Shown: positions 1 through 8,597, numbered from the stretch's first letter. The stretch: 64,000 nucleotides of DNA from Proteobacteria bacterium ST_bin11 (GCA_002083615.1 MSXO01000008.1:157446-221445); one strand, 5' to 3'. The notes: generated by a model not told the origin, from the letters alone. A program made the numbers and translations.

Positions 1-274
1 CAGTGGCGCACAGCGAGGTAGCTGAGCACCACTTTATCGCTTTCGCGCAGCAGCGTGGGCAGCTCGGCGATGTCGATGGTATTCGCTGGGTTTACCGTGA
101 CGCAGTGCACCGCGCCGGAGTTGACGTCGGCTGGCCGTCGGAGAAGCTGGACCGTTGCTGCATAAAGTGAATACGCAGTATTGCCAGCAAGGGCATCGGC
201 TGGCGGCCACGGCGGGTTTGACGTTTTTTGTGGTCGTAGTCGAGGTCGGCGAAGCTGGTCTGGCGCATGGACAC
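1..274 (-). pseudogene. IS5-family transposase remnant (deleted and frameshifted)
   Basis: Read on the minus strand from 274, the start MRQTSFADLDYDHKKRQTRR resembles the opening of IS5-group transposases. It jumps directly to GRQPMPLLAILRIHFMQQ, which in intact proteins lies about 25-30 residues further on, so an internal piece is missing. After about residue 48 the frame closes at 92, but the neighbouring frame from 119 downward reads HCVTVNPANTIDIAELPTLL and continues past the window edge, which looks like the later DDE-domain part of the same transposase. At least one large internal deletion and a frameshift have occurred. It cannot encode a functional transposase. Family assignment is by motif memory. 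The 214 bases between this remnant and the next gene contain nothing I can name. Confidence 0.6.
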
Positions 275-488
275 TTATAGATGAGGGAATTATCTCATTT
301 CAGACGATTTTTTCAGCGATTCCTTAAGAAATCACTGAACAAATCACCGACACCCAGATTGGCCGATGGTTTTTAGATTTTATAACAACGGACTTCTTTG
401 CCGCTTGCTTGGACTAGGATGCCCAAAACAAGCTTTCGCAAAAATAGCAATTCCCTTTTCAACACGTAAGGAAAGTCAACCGAAAGGC

Positions 489-692
489 CTAGTCAAAACA
501 CCAGGGGCATTTTTGTGGGGAGTCGGGGATAAAGGCATTGCAATGGTCGGCAACTCCTTTCCAAGGCCAGTCGCAACCGCATTGGAATAGCCAGTTGCAG
601 AAGGGGGCAAGGGCAATTGCCATCAAAGTTAACATCACGAGTGTTAAAGCAAGCAACCGCCAATGCTGAATTACTAAGTCCAAGCTCTTCAT
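489..692 (-). CDS. small Cys-rich single-pass membrane protein, unknown function
   Basis: This is a 67-residue protein with one hydrophobic segment at about residues 12-33 (LLALTLVMLTLMAIALAPFC) followed by a cysteine-rich tail with motifs CGCDWPW and CPWC, six cysteines in all. It is the last gene of the minus-strand run radical SAM, DUF547, MauE/DoxX, starting 26 bases after the MauE gene stop, so co-transcription is likely. The paired cysteines next to a MauE-type protein suggest a thiol-redox or metal-related role at the membrane; that is inference. No strong Shine-Dalgarno is visible before the ATG. An overlapping plus-strand frame (366-590) has no such features and was discarded. Confidence 0.55.
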   Translation of the reverse strand: MKSLDLVIQHWRLLALTLVMLTLMAIALAPFCNWLFQCGCDWPWKGVADHCNAFIPDSPQKCPWCFD

Positions 693-718
693 CGTCTAAT
701 ACCCAACTGTAATTTCAA

Positions 719-1168
719 CTAAAAGGGAGCACTATTTTTTGCGTTTCTGCCGCTATATCGCAACAGGAGGCAATAGCATAGGCTAACGCCTGACAACATC
801 AAATCCTCTACGACTGTCATTTGCGTCAACGGCCTTGCCCAAAACACACCAAAGCAACCGCAGTTGTCCAGGCTGATGTCACGATATAGGGTGACCGTCG
901 CCAGACTGGCGTAGCCTAGATGAAAAATAAGGGTCATTGAGGCATTTGTCGGCAAAGCGCGGCCATGCAACAGATTCAGGCCAACCCACAACTCCACTAA
1001 TGAGACGGCCAGGCCGATGGGAAGCAGAAACTCGTAAGCTATGCCTAGCTTATAACTGGCAATGATTTCGGCAAAGCCTCGGTTATCCAATAATTTGCCA
1101 ATGCCGGTGCTGACGAACAACAGCCCCAAAAAATAACGGAAGATCGGCGCAAGAAAACGCATTTTCAT
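719..1168 (-). CDS. MauE/DoxX-family redox-associated membrane protein
   Basis: This is a protein of about 149 residues with four hydrophobic segments. The motif FLGLLFVSTGIGKLLDNRGF near the N terminus and the later NCGCFG are typical of the MauE/DoxX family. MauE is known for a role in maturing methylamine dehydrogenase, but other members serve unrelated thiol-redox tasks, so the substrate is open. I chose the ATG at 1168 because it overlaps the upstream DUF547 stop codon by four bases (ATGA), a common coupling arrangement. A longer start at 1192 would give a 28-base overlap. The CGC motif in the second half could be redox active. No mau structural genes are nearby, so methylamine oxidation is not implied. 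Confidence 0.75.
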   Translation of the reverse strand: MKMRFLAPIFRYFLGLLFVSTGIGKLLDNRGFAEIIASYKLGIAYEFLLPIGLAVSLVELWVGLNLLHGRALPTNASMTLIFHLGYASLATVTLYRDISLDNCGCFGVFWARPLTQMTVVEDLMLSGVSLCYCLLLRYSGRNAKNSAPF

Positions 1169-1935
1169 CGTGCGGAATTGGCGATCGTCCAATCGTAAGG
1201 AATGAACTCTAGGTTGAAGTGATTCGGTATTTTTTCAGGAGCGTATTGGTTTATATAAGCAATCAGTGTAGGCATGGCGGTGCCTAAAAAATCTTCTTTA
1301 TAAAAATCGAGTAGCTCACTGACATAAACGGATTTATAGGCACGGTCGATCTGCAAATTACGCGTTTCGGCAAAAAACTTGCGGGCTTCGCGCTCCAGCT
1401 CTTTGTCCAAACCGTCGCCGGTAAAAACCGCTCTTGGCAGCACGGGGCAACTTAAGGCGCTGCAATTGAGGGCAAAATGCACACGCGGTTCTTTTAGCTT
1501 ACGGATCACATCGTTTTCATAATCGTAAAGCGAGAGTTCTTTGCCGCCAATCAAATGCTTCCGCAAATAAAAAAACTCGATTAGGGCGCTACCAGCATGT
1601 GATTTTGGGATGCCGGACCTGATGACGTTGTACATCGAAAGGGCATTGTAGCTGTTGATATAATGCGCCAAGCGTTCGTTTGGATTGTTGATTAAGTCAG
1701 CATTTTGTTGGGCAACAAAGGCAATATAACGCTCCAAATCACTAGGGTTAGCTTGCAAAGCCGGAAAATTGACTTCACCCCGGTCATTAACATAGGTTTG
1801 TAAAACCCGCTGATAGTCCATAATTGGGGCTTCACCGGTCGGTAACGTGGCCAATTCCGGGCTGGTAACCAAGGTGGTGCAGGCGCTTAAGCACAAGTAG
1901 CAAATGGTTATGGCAAATCTTGTTATTGCCTTCAC
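1165..1935 (-). CDS. DUF547 domain lipoprotein
   Basis: This is a 256-residue protein. The N terminus has a lipoprotein signal with lipobox LSAC at about residue 19, so it is probably anchored to a membrane facing the periplasm. The DUF547 signatures are clear: INSYNALSMYNVI in the middle, then the run RVHFALNCSALSCPVLPRAV with two cysteines flanking SALS. The biochemical activity of DUF547 is not established. The start is GTG at 1935, supported by a strong GGAGG eight bases upstream that lies inside the end of the radical SAM gene. The spacing to that gene is only three bases and the next gene overlaps by four, so the three are almost certainly one operon. Confidence 0.8.
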   Translation of the reverse strand: MKAITRFAITICYLCLSACTTLVTSPELATLPTGEAPIMDYQRVLQTYVNDRGEVNFPALQANPSDLERYIAFVAQQNADLINNPNERLAHYINSYNALSMYNVIRSGIPKSHAGSALIEFFYLRKHLIGGKELSLYDYENDVIRKLKEPRVHFALNCSALSCPVLPRAVFTGDGLDKELEREARKFFAETRNLQIDRAYKSVYVSELLDFYKEDFLGTAMPTLIAYINQYAPEKIPNHFNLEFIPYDWTIANSAR

Positions 1936-1938
1936 GTT

Positions 1939-3411
1939 TCAATCCTCCAATACAATGTCTTTGTCTGCCTTCAGTGCTTGCTGAAGTCCGGATAGGCGGT
2001 TTTCGTTACGCTCCTGTTTCATTTGTTCCCGAAGACGGCCTTTTAGGTGTTTGATGGGATAGGTTTTCTGGTCTATGCGTTGAATCTCATCCGTTTCGCT
2101 TACCGCGCCCCGTTCTCCCAATGGCTGCCATAAAGCTTCGCCGTTAGCATCTTCTATGGGAAGTGGCCTCAGAATATAGTCGTCCCGTTTGGCATTATGC
2201 AAACACATCGAAAGCGGCCCGTCTTGGGTGGCAACCATAAAAACACAGGTTTTGACCCGATCATGCTCCAAGTGGCAGGCATCCATAAAATTATGGATGT
2301 AAAAAGATAGTTTCCAGATTTTTCCGCGTGCCGCCCAAAGGTCAAACTTGGCTGCCCAGAGTATCCGCAGAAACCATCGAGCGGCTCCGCCCCATAATTG
2401 AGGTGTGTTCAACAGCGCCATACCTGCCGTTTTAACGGCATGGAGTCGGTCGGTGCGGGATAACACAGTGTCTTTGGTTGCCTCTAATACAGTTGCAATA
2501 AAAGCCGGATCATCATAAACGTCATACAGGTTACCGTTGATGGAAAACGCAATCGCGTAGCGGTTGCAACTGGGGTGACCTACAGTAACACCGTCAAAAC
2601 GCAGAGCTTTATTGGCCCCTGCTTGTATTTTCTCAATGGTTGTTTCAGGATTGATTTGGACGGCACGGTCTTTGAGGACGCCTCGACCGGTGTTGGCTTG
2701 CAGTTGGAAAGAAATCAGCCTCACCACGTCAGTGTGTTTGCGAAAGAACTGGACTAACCCTGGTATTTCATGAAAATTACCTTCGTAAACCGTGGTATTA
2801 AAATAGACCGCTATCGGTAATCCCCGAACGCGGTCAATATATTTCTCCCGAATGCCATTCAATGCTATCTCGCTGTGAAAGCCTTTCCGTTGCTGGGTCA
2901 TATCCACATGAAAAGCGACATCCACCAGCCCTACTTGACATAAATCTTCAAGCAATTCCCGCGTAGCCAATATGCCGTTGGTGAATAACGCGGCACGCAT
3001 CCCTTGTTCGGTGATGCGCTTAACAATCTGGATGAGCTCATCGCGATTGCGCAAGGTCGGATCGCCGCCAGAGACTTGAATGTCGGTGTTTTTGCCGTAA
3101 TGCGCCTCGATCAAGTCGATGCGGCGAAATATCTCTGCCAAAGGAATATCGCGCACAGCCTCCGAATGTTCAGAGAGATAGCAGAGCGTACAGTCCAAGT
3201 TGCAACGTTGGGTAATTTCCAACGAGACACAGCCCATAGGCCAGCGCCGCCCGGCAATTTGTGAAGGAATCCATAAGCCGGTTTCTTCAAGACGCTGGAT
3301 AATAGGCGCGTTCCTTTGCGTCGGCTCCGGAATTTCAGAATAAGCTTGCCAAGCCTTAACTTCGCTAGGCGTTAAATAATTAATCTCTAAGCCATCATTT
3401 GAGAAAATCAT
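1939..3411 (-). CDS. radical SAM protein, unknown substrate
   Basis: This is a protein of about 490 residues. The canonical iron-sulfur motif CxxxCxxC appears as CNLDCTLC at about residues 70-77, followed by the glycine motif QVSGGDPTLR, so the N-terminal two-thirds is a radical SAM barrel. The C-terminal part has further cysteines (CNRYAIAF, CHLEHDRVKTC, SMCLHNA), which may hold an auxiliary cluster. It heads the operon with the DUF547 lipoprotein, MauE/DoxX protein and Cys-rich membrane protein. The context suggests modification or maturation of something in the cell envelope, but no precursor is recognisable. I use the ATG at 3411; a TTG at 3441 would add ten residues. Substrate prediction is not possible from sequence alone. 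Confidence 0.8.
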   Translation of the reverse strand: MIFSNDGLEINYLTPSEVKAWQAYSEIPEPTQRNAPIIQRLEETGLWIPSQIAGRRWPMGCVSLEITQRCNLDCTLCYLSEHSEAVRDIPLAEIFRRIDLIEAHYGKNTDIQVSGGDPTLRNRDELIQIVKRITEQGMRAALFTNGILATRELLEDLCQVGLVDVAFHVDMTQQRKGFHSEIALNGIREKYIDRVRGLPIAVYFNTTVYEGNFHEIPGLVQFFRKHTDVVRLISFQLQANTGRGVLKDRAVQINPETTIEKIQAGANKALRFDGVTVGHPSCNRYAIAFSINGNLYDVYDDPAFIATVLEATKDTVLSRTDRLHAVKTAGMALLNTPQLWGGAARWFLRILWAAKFDLWAARGKIWKLSFYIHNFMDACHLEHDRVKTCVFMVATQDGPLSMCLHNAKRDDYILRPLPIEDANGEALWQPLGERGAVSETDEIQRIDQKTYPIKHLKGRLREQMKQERNENRLSGLQQALKADKDIVLED

Positions 3412-3478
3412 GTTGAATAAAATCCAGAAGCCCAGCCACAAATTCAGTTTAGAAAATAGTAGTGGATAAGTATCACGA

Positions 3479-3580
3479 AATCCTCACGGAGGATTCTGAA
3501 AAATCTATTTTTTCTAAATTCGGTGGCGTAGGTAACCTAAAAAACTTAAGCGGAACGGCTAGGCCAAAAAAAACCGAATT
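3479..3580 (-). promoter_or_regulatory. possible structured leader upstream of the radical SAM operon
   Basis: Just upstream of the radical SAM gene lies a perfect 7-bp hairpin, AATCCTC-ACG-GAGGATT (3479-3495). Further up is a GC-rich segment containing the palindrome TAGGTAACCTA and several A and T runs (about 3528-3575). It may be a 5' leader or an operator. It does not match any riboswitch consensus I know, including c-di-GMP, TPP, cobalamin and fluoride. The call is tentative. Confidence 0.3.
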
Positions 3581-3589
3581 TCAAAATCG

Positions 3590-4352
3590 CCAATGAACGG
3601 TGAGCCATCGGTGCCAACTCTTCCGTCTTTTCAAATTGTTCATGCTTGAAGGCTGATGCCACGGTTTACTGGCTTGGATAGCGGTAGAATTGGGTTGACG
3701 GTAGCTTTTCTGTTGGCAACCTATTTGCCCGCTCGGAAAGCGACCTAAATTGACTTTTGAGAGATGTCTAAGCCCGCCTATCCTCAGAGCAAAGCAAAAT
3801 AACGGCAAATCAATTGGTTAAAGCGGCTGATATCAATCGGATTTTCACCACCATAAGCGTGTACGAAAAAAATAGGCCATTGCGGCCAATGTCCGGCATT
3901 GATGCGTTGCTTTAGGCAATACTCTGCCTGCGGCAAGCCGCTGCGCTGTCAATGTTCAATATGCTGGCGCCATTACGATGTAACCGCCATCGCCACTTCT
4001 GATCAAAAAATCACAGGATACCCCAGACAACTTGACTTTTACAGGTGAGCGCGATGGAGCCTTACACAGCAATTACCGTTGGTTGCAAGTTTTGCGCTAG
4101 AGATAGGTAATTTCTGCAAATCGTAAAATCCGGCAAGCCGAAAAAACTTATTTCATTTCCAAATCCAGAGCGTTTGCGATCAGCATTAGCTTTGTAAAAT
4201 CCCATTTCGACTCCCATAACTCTGCTTCTCGCACTAGAAAGCGATTGCTGTGCTTCGCGTAGAACACTTACAAAAATAGTTATCTATCGGCTATTGCCAT
4301 GTGCCGGCGTTCTGCGCATACTTAGGCGCACTTCATATTGTTACAAACATGG
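3590..4352. other. long non-coding or decayed intergenic stretch
   Basis: Apart from an IS66-like scrap near 3872-3972, this stretch between divergent operons holds only short open frames. One minus-strand piece just below the scrap reads sensibly (MAYFFVHAYGGENPIDISRF, about 3790-3880) but has no recognisable match or complete gene structure. The stretch probably represents degenerated genes plus the promoter region of the Mla-type operon. Confidence 0.5.
3872..3972 (-). pseudogene. degenerate IS66-type accessory protein (TnpA-like) fragment
   Basis: The minus-strand reading is WRQHIEH, stop, QRSGLPQAEYCLKQRINAGH. This resembles the start of IS66 TnpA helix-turn-helix proteins (family pattern roughly W-x3-I-x2-W-x2-SGLSQxxYC). 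The in-frame stop sits where the family has tryptophan, which fits TGG mutated to TGA. No TnpB or TnpC remains are seen. The recognition is by motif only. Confidence 0.4.
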
Positions 4353-5516
4353 ATGAATACCTCAGAAATCCTATCGCCAGACACTAACGGCGCGCCAAGC
4401 TGTGCCATTAGCGCGATTTGCCAAGCAAAAACTTTGGAAATTTCATTCTCAGGAGACTGGGTGCTGGATGCGCAATTGCCGTCTCTGGAACCCGTGCTGG
4501 CGCAAATTGAAACCCAGGCAATCGACAATATTGTAGTCTCGACGTCAGCCCTAGGGCGTTGGGATAGCATGCTCGTCACCGAATTACTCAATATAATCGA
4601 ATTCGCCTCGCAAAAAGGTGTAGTGCTCGATAAAGCTAGCTTACCTGCCTCGCTTCAAGGTCTGCTGACACTGGTTTCCGCCGTGCCGGAACGGGTCGAC
4701 GCTCACCGCGACCAAGCACAGACATCCTGGTCGCAAGCTTTGTTTGTCGCGACCGGCACAGCCATCCAACATGGTAAAGAGATGTTGATTTTTGTTGGGG
4801 AAATCATCATCAGCTCTTTCGCCACCCTACGCGGACAATCGCACTTTCGGCGCCAGGATTTATGGTTGTATATCCAAGAATGCGGGCCGTCGGCGCTGCC
4901 GATTGTCACCTTGATAAGCTTGTTGGTCGGTTTGATTCTGGCTTTTGTCGGCGCGGTACAGTTGTCTTTGTTCGGCGCGCAAATTTACATCGCCAACCTG
5001 GTCAGTTTAGGCATGACCCGGGAAATGGGCGGCTTGATGACGGCGATCATTATGTCGGGACGCACCGGCGCAGCTTATGCCGCGCAAATCGGTACTATGC
5101 ATGTCAACAGCGAGATCGACGCCTTAAAAACCATGAATCTGGACCCGATGGCGTTTTTGGTATTGCCGCGTATGCTGGCCTTGATCATCATCATGCCGCT
5201 TTTATGTCTTTACGCTGATTTGATGGGCATCATTGGCGGTGGTTTTGTAACGGTGAATTTTTTCGATGTATCGCTGACCGAGTACATGGATCGCACCGCC
5301 AGCGCGGTAAAGATGAAGGATTTCGTTATCGGCTTCGTGAAATGTGCGGTGTTCGGTATTTTGATTGCGTTGTCGGGTTGCATGCGCGGCATGCAGTGCG
5401 GCCGTAGTGCCTCGGCGGTTGGCGATGCCGGCACATCGGCGGTGGTCACTGCCATTGTATTTATCGTGGTTGCGGACTCGGTGATGACCATTATCTGCAA
5501 TCGGCTGGGAATTTAG
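4353..5516 (+). CDS. MlaE-family ABC transporter permease with N-terminal STAS-like domain
   Basis: This is a protein of about 387 residues. Residues 1-115 form a soluble STAS-like domain (ending around LDKASLPASLQGLL). The remainder is the MlaE/permease domain with five or so membrane segments and the family motifs LGMTREMGGLMTAIIMSGRTGAAYAA and EIDALKTMNLDPMAFLVLPR. It is the inner-membrane core of a lipid (phospholipid or related) transporter acting with the ATPase, MCE protein and lipoprotein that follow. In E. coli the STAS partner MlaB is a separate protein; here it appears fused. The ATG at 4353 is preferred over TTG at 4338. The next gene follows after three bases. Confidence 0.85.
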   Translation: MNTSEILSPDTNGAPSCAISAICQAKTLEISFSGDWVLDAQLPSLEPVLAQIETQAIDNIVVSTSALGRWDSMLVTELLNIIEFASQKGVVLDKASLPASLQGLLTLVSAVPERVDAHRDQAQTSWSQALFVATGTAIQHGKEMLIFVGEIIISSFATLRGQSHFRRQDLWLYIQECGPSALPIVTLISLLVGLILAFVGAVQLSLFGAQIYIANLVSLGMTREMGGLMTAIIMSGRTGAAYAAQIGTMHVNSEIDALKTMNLDPMAFLVLPRMLALIIIMPLLCLYADLMGIIGGGFVTVNFFDVSLTEYMDRTASAVKMKDFVIGFVKCAVFGILIALSGCMRGMQCGRSASAVGDAGTSAVVTAIVFIVVADSVMTIICNRLGI

Positions 5517-5519
5517 ACC

Positions 5520-6311
5520 ATGGCAGAGCCCTGCATTACGGTTAAAGATCTAACCATGACTTACGGCGATTTCGTGATCCAGCACGATCTGAATTTTACG
5601 ATCAATCGTGGGGATGTGTTTATTATCATGGGCGGTAATGGTTGCGGGAAAACCACGCTGCTGCGGCACATGATAGGCTTGAAAAAACCGGCAAAGGGAG
5701 ATGTGTTTTACGGGGAGCAGGGCCTGTGGCAAGCCGATCCTAAAGCTCGGCAGAAAATTTTGGCCCGCACTGGGGTGTTGTTTCAAAGCGGCGCACTGCT
5801 TAGTTCCATGACTTTAGCCGAAAACGTCGCGTTGCCCATTACCGAAGCTACGCAGTTGCCCGCTAAAAAAGTGCGTGAGATTGTGTCCTATAAACTGGCG
5901 CTGGTCGGTTTAGCCGGCTTTGAAGATTATTATCCTTCGGAGCTCAGTGGCGGCATGCAAAAGCGCGCCGGCCTAGCGCGGGCCATGGCCTTGGATCCGG
6001 AAATCTTGTTTTTCGACGAACCCTCGGCCGGTCTGGACCCGATCACCGCGAAACTGCTGGATGACCTGATACTGAGTTTGAGCAGCGCTTTGTCGGCCAC
6101 TATTGTGGTGGTTACTCACGATCTGGATAGTATTTTTGCCATCGGCAATAACTCGGTATTTTTGGATGCGGAAACCCGCACAAACATCGACGGCGGCTCC
6201 CCGCAAACCTTATTGCACGAATCCAAGCACCCCAGTGTGATTCGATTTTTAAATCGCGGCGATCAAACCGAGCAGAATAGTAGTAATCGACACATGAGGA
6301 GTCCGGCGTGA
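5520..6311 (+). CDS. MlaF-like ABC transporter ATP-binding protein
   Basis: This is a 263-residue ATPase. The Walker A motif is GGNGCGKTT at about residues 39-47, the signature is LSGGMQKRAGLARAMALDP and the Walker B is EILFFDEPSAGLDP, all in normal order; the H-loop VVTHD follows. The signature and the Ser-Ala-Gly-Leu-Asp-Pro variant are typical of MlaF-type lipid transporter ATPases. It powers the permease encoded immediately upstream. It overlaps the next gene by four bases, with a GAGGAG Shine-Dalgarno for that gene inside its own 3' end. Confidence 0.9.
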   Translation: MAEPCITVKDLTMTYGDFVIQHDLNFTINRGDVFIIMGGNGCGKTTLLRHMIGLKKPAKGDVFYGEQGLWQADPKARQKILARTGVLFQSGALLSSMTLAENVALPITEATQLPAKKVREIVSYKLALVGLAGFEDYYPSELSGGMQKRAGLARAMALDPEILFFDEPSAGLDPITAKLLDDLILSLSSALSATIVVVTHDLDSIFAIGNNSVFLDAETRTNIDGGSPQTLLHESKHPSVIRFLNRGDQTEQNSSNRHMRSPA

Positions 6312-7300
6312 GTAAACAAGCCAATCCATTCGCCATCGGCGCGTTTTTGGTCGGCGCGTTGATCTTGCTGACGGCCGGCGTAATGATCTTTGGCGGTAGC
6401 GATTTTTTTAAAGACAAAAAGCGCTTCGTCATCTTCTTCGATTCGGCTTTGAACGGTCTGAACGTCGGCGCGCCGGTCAAGTTACAGGGCGTGCAGATCG
6501 GCAATGTCAGCGAGATTTCGCTGATGATGGACTCCGATACCCGGCGTATCTTTAAGCCGGTGGTCATCGAAATCGACCCGGCGCTGTTGCGGGACCTGTC
6601 TGACAAAGACACCCATACCCATACCGAGAAACAACGTTGGCAGGATGCACAGCGCCTGATCGATGCCGGTTTAAAGGGCCGCCTGGAAACACAGAGTTTA
6701 TTGACGGGACTGTTGTACGTGGATTTAAATTTTTACCGCGACAAGCCGATCAATTTGGTGAAACTGGATTACGAGAGTTTGCCGGAATTGCCCAGCGTAC
6801 CCACTACCGTCGACGAAATTCGCAACACCGCTGACGAAATCTTCAACAGAGTTCGGCAGTTGCCATTGGAAGACATCACCAAGAATATGGCGGACACCTT
6901 AACTTCAATGCACAGCTTGTTGGAGTCGGACGAAACCAAGAAATCCTTGGCAGCCTTGGCTAAATCCTTACAGGAAACCCAGCGGCTGATGGCCACCCTA
7001 AACGATCAGATTGGCCCGCTAATGGTCAACGCCAATAGTGCGCTGACCGAGACCCGCAATACCTTACAGGATTTCAACAAGGAGCTGTTGCCGGTGTTAA
7101 AAGCCGCAGAACAAAGCCTAAATGCGGCTACCAAGGTGATGGAGGGCTCGCAAAATGCGCTGAATGCCGTGGAAACCATGGCCGCGCCTGATGCGCAACT
7201 GGGCCAAGCTTTGCTGGAAATGCGCAATGCCGCGCGCTCCCTAAAGGATTTGACCGAGTCCCTGGAGCGTCGGCCCGAATCGTTGATTTACGGTAAATAG
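6308..7300 (+). CDS. MlaD/MCE-domain substrate-binding protein
   Basis: This is a 330-residue protein. One N-terminal membrane helix (AIGAFLVGALILLTAGVMIF) is followed by an MCE domain whose core reads GLNVGAPVKLQGVQIGNV. The second half is rich in alanine, leucine and glutamine and looks like a long helical or coiled-coil region. Such proteins form hexameric rings or tubes that carry lipid between the membranes, partnered with the permease and ATPase encoded just upstream. The start is GTG at 6308, overlapping the ATPase stop as GTGA, with a good GAGGAG ahead of it. The long helical tail and the linked lipoprotein are closer to PqiB/YebT or Pseudomonas-type systems than to the short E. coli MlaD. 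Confidence 0.88.
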   Translation: MSKQANPFAIGAFLVGALILLTAGVMIFGGSDFFKDKKRFVIFFDSALNGLNVGAPVKLQGVQIGNVSEISLMMDSDTRRIFKPVVIEIDPALLRDLSDKDTHTHTEKQRWQDAQRLIDAGLKGRLETQSLLTGLLYVDLNFYRDKPINLVKLDYESLPELPSVPTTVDEIRNTADEIFNRVRQLPLEDITKNMADTLTSMHSLLESDETKKSLAALAKSLQETQRLMATLNDQIGPLMVNANSALTETRNTLQDFNKELLPVLKAAEQSLNAATKVMEGSQNALNAVETMAAPDAQLGQALLEMRNAARSLKDLTESLERRPESLIYGK

Positions 7301-7360
7301 ACCACTTTTATAGCGCTTGTTACAGGCTAAGTTTTTTTAAAGGCTTCGCTGCCAAACCGG

Positions 7361-7948
7361 ATGAGTATGAAACATTTAATTTATATACCCCTGCTACTTT
7401 CAGTGGTTTTACTGAACGGGTGTAGTAGTGCGCCGATCCAGTTTTACATGCTGAATGCCCAAACCGGCACTCCGCCGTTGGTCAACGCTTTGCCGGCCGG
7501 CACTGTATTGGGTTTGGGCCCCATCCATTTACCGGCCTATCTTGATCGCCCGCAGTTGGTCACGGCCTTGAGCGAACACCAATATCAACTGGACGAGCAG
7601 AGCCGTTGGGCCGAGCGCTTGGATGAAAACATCGCCCGCGCCTTGAGCTTGTCCTTAGCCAAACAATTGGGCATAGACCAATTGGTCCGCTATCCGTGGG
7701 CAGCGCGCCAAGCGGTTGATTTCCAAATAAGTTTGGACATTCTGGAGTTACATCAAACCACCAGCGGCCAAAGCCGTTTTTCGGTGCAGTGGCAGTTGAA
7801 AAAAGCCGATCAAGCTGCAATTGGCAAGCGTTTTGATTGTAGCGAAGCGGCAGGCAAGGGCGCCGAAGCCAGTGTTGCGGCGCAAAGCCGTTGCTTGACA
7901 AGGCTGAGCGTAGAATTAGCGGATGCGGTGCGGCAGGCGGCTCACTAG
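7361..7948 (+). CDS. ABC-type transport auxiliary lipoprotein (PqiC-like)
   Basis: This is a 195-residue lipoprotein with lipobox LLNGC at about residue 21 and the family pattern YMLNAQ, then LGLGPIHLPAYLDRPQLVT and WAERLDENIARALSLSLAKQLG. These match the PqiC/YmbA auxiliary lipoprotein family, whose members sit in the outer membrane and accept the end of an MCE protein bridge. It ends the four-gene operon, 60 bases after the MCE gene. A short tail with several cysteines (FDCSEAAGKG, SRCLTRLS) is less typical. Confidence 0.82.
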   Translation: MSMKHLIYIPLLLSVVLLNGCSSAPIQFYMLNAQTGTPPLVNALPAGTVLGLGPIHLPAYLDRPQLVTALSEHQYQLDEQSRWAERLDENIARALSLSLAKQLGIDQLVRYPWAARQAVDFQISLDILELHQTTSGQSRFSVQWQLKKADQAAIGKRFDCSEAAGKGAEASVAAQSRCLTRLSVELADAVRQAAH

Positions 7949-7966
7949 TAGATTCTGTCCGGTATC

Positions 7967-8275
7967 TCAATCCGCAGCCATTGCTGCTCCGGTTTCGTCG
8001 AAGCGCAACACATTTGTCTCGCCATCTGCATCGGTAATTTCGGCTTCGGCTAGCGAGCCGCTAGAGTGGTAGGTGTAGACATGGCGCAATTCCACTTCGC
8101 CGTAGACCCGTTTTTCCAATAGCATTAGACGTTGTTCGGTGTCGTAACAGCCGCGAAAGTAAGTGTTGCGGTTTTCCAGATGGCTTTCATCGGGAAGTTC
8201 GTTAACGAGTTTTAGCGGTAATTTCACACCGCTGTAGCTGATGAAATAGCGGCAGTCGCAGTTTTCCAATTCCAC
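7967..8275 (-). CDS. small conserved protein, possibly DUF6156 family
   Basis: This is a 102-residue soluble protein on the opposite strand, converging with the Mla-type operon 18 bases away. The patterns YFISYSGVKLPLKLVNEL and NRNTYFRGCYD, and the later EKRVYGEVELRHVYTYH, give it the look of a small beta-rich conserved protein. I associate it with the domain of unknown function DUF6156, though from memory only. No signal peptide or membrane helix. Function unknown. Confidence 0.6.
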   Translation of the reverse strand: MELENCDCRYFISYSGVKLPLKLVNELPDESHLENRNTYFRGCYDTEQRLMLLEKRVYGEVELRHVYTYHSSGSLAEAEITDADGETNVLRFDETGAAMAAD

Positions 8276-8597
8276 TTTTATATTCCCAGGTTAAAAACCA
8301 ATTCCCGCAAGTTTTGTGCCGAATTAACCAAGCCGAATTGCCTGGCTTGGCTGCCGGTTTCAGTCGAAATAGCTGTGGTAAATCGGTCGTCGCCATGGCA
8401 AATTGTCGGTTTTGCTACAGGCTTCTAGGCCTTGTTCCGGTTCTGCAATGTCACAATTGCGTCATAGCTAACTTAAGTCGACCACTGTATGCGCCTAGCC
8501 TGGCAGGCTAGCGCGCATGGCATGAGGTATCGGTGGTTCTGGCGTTCCCGCTGGCTTTGTTTTTGCTTGACCTAGGTTTTAAAGCAGCCTGGTGCGT
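8276..8597. other. intergenic, nothing recognised
   Basis: Divergent intergenic region between the small minus-strand gene and the Fe-S protein gene. It carries a short inverted repeat TAGCCT-GGC-AGGCTA near 8498-8512. Short frames here are not convincing genes. It presumably carries both promoters. Confidence 0.4.

Noticed and set aside
366..590. Plus-strand open frame of 74 codons
   Set aside because: Overlaps the more plausible Cys-rich membrane protein and has no Shine-Dalgarno or family resemblance.
3528..3575. Possible c-di-GMP or other known riboswitch upstream of the radical SAM gene
   Set aside because: Core sequences of the riboswitch classes I know are absent; only generic stem potential remains.
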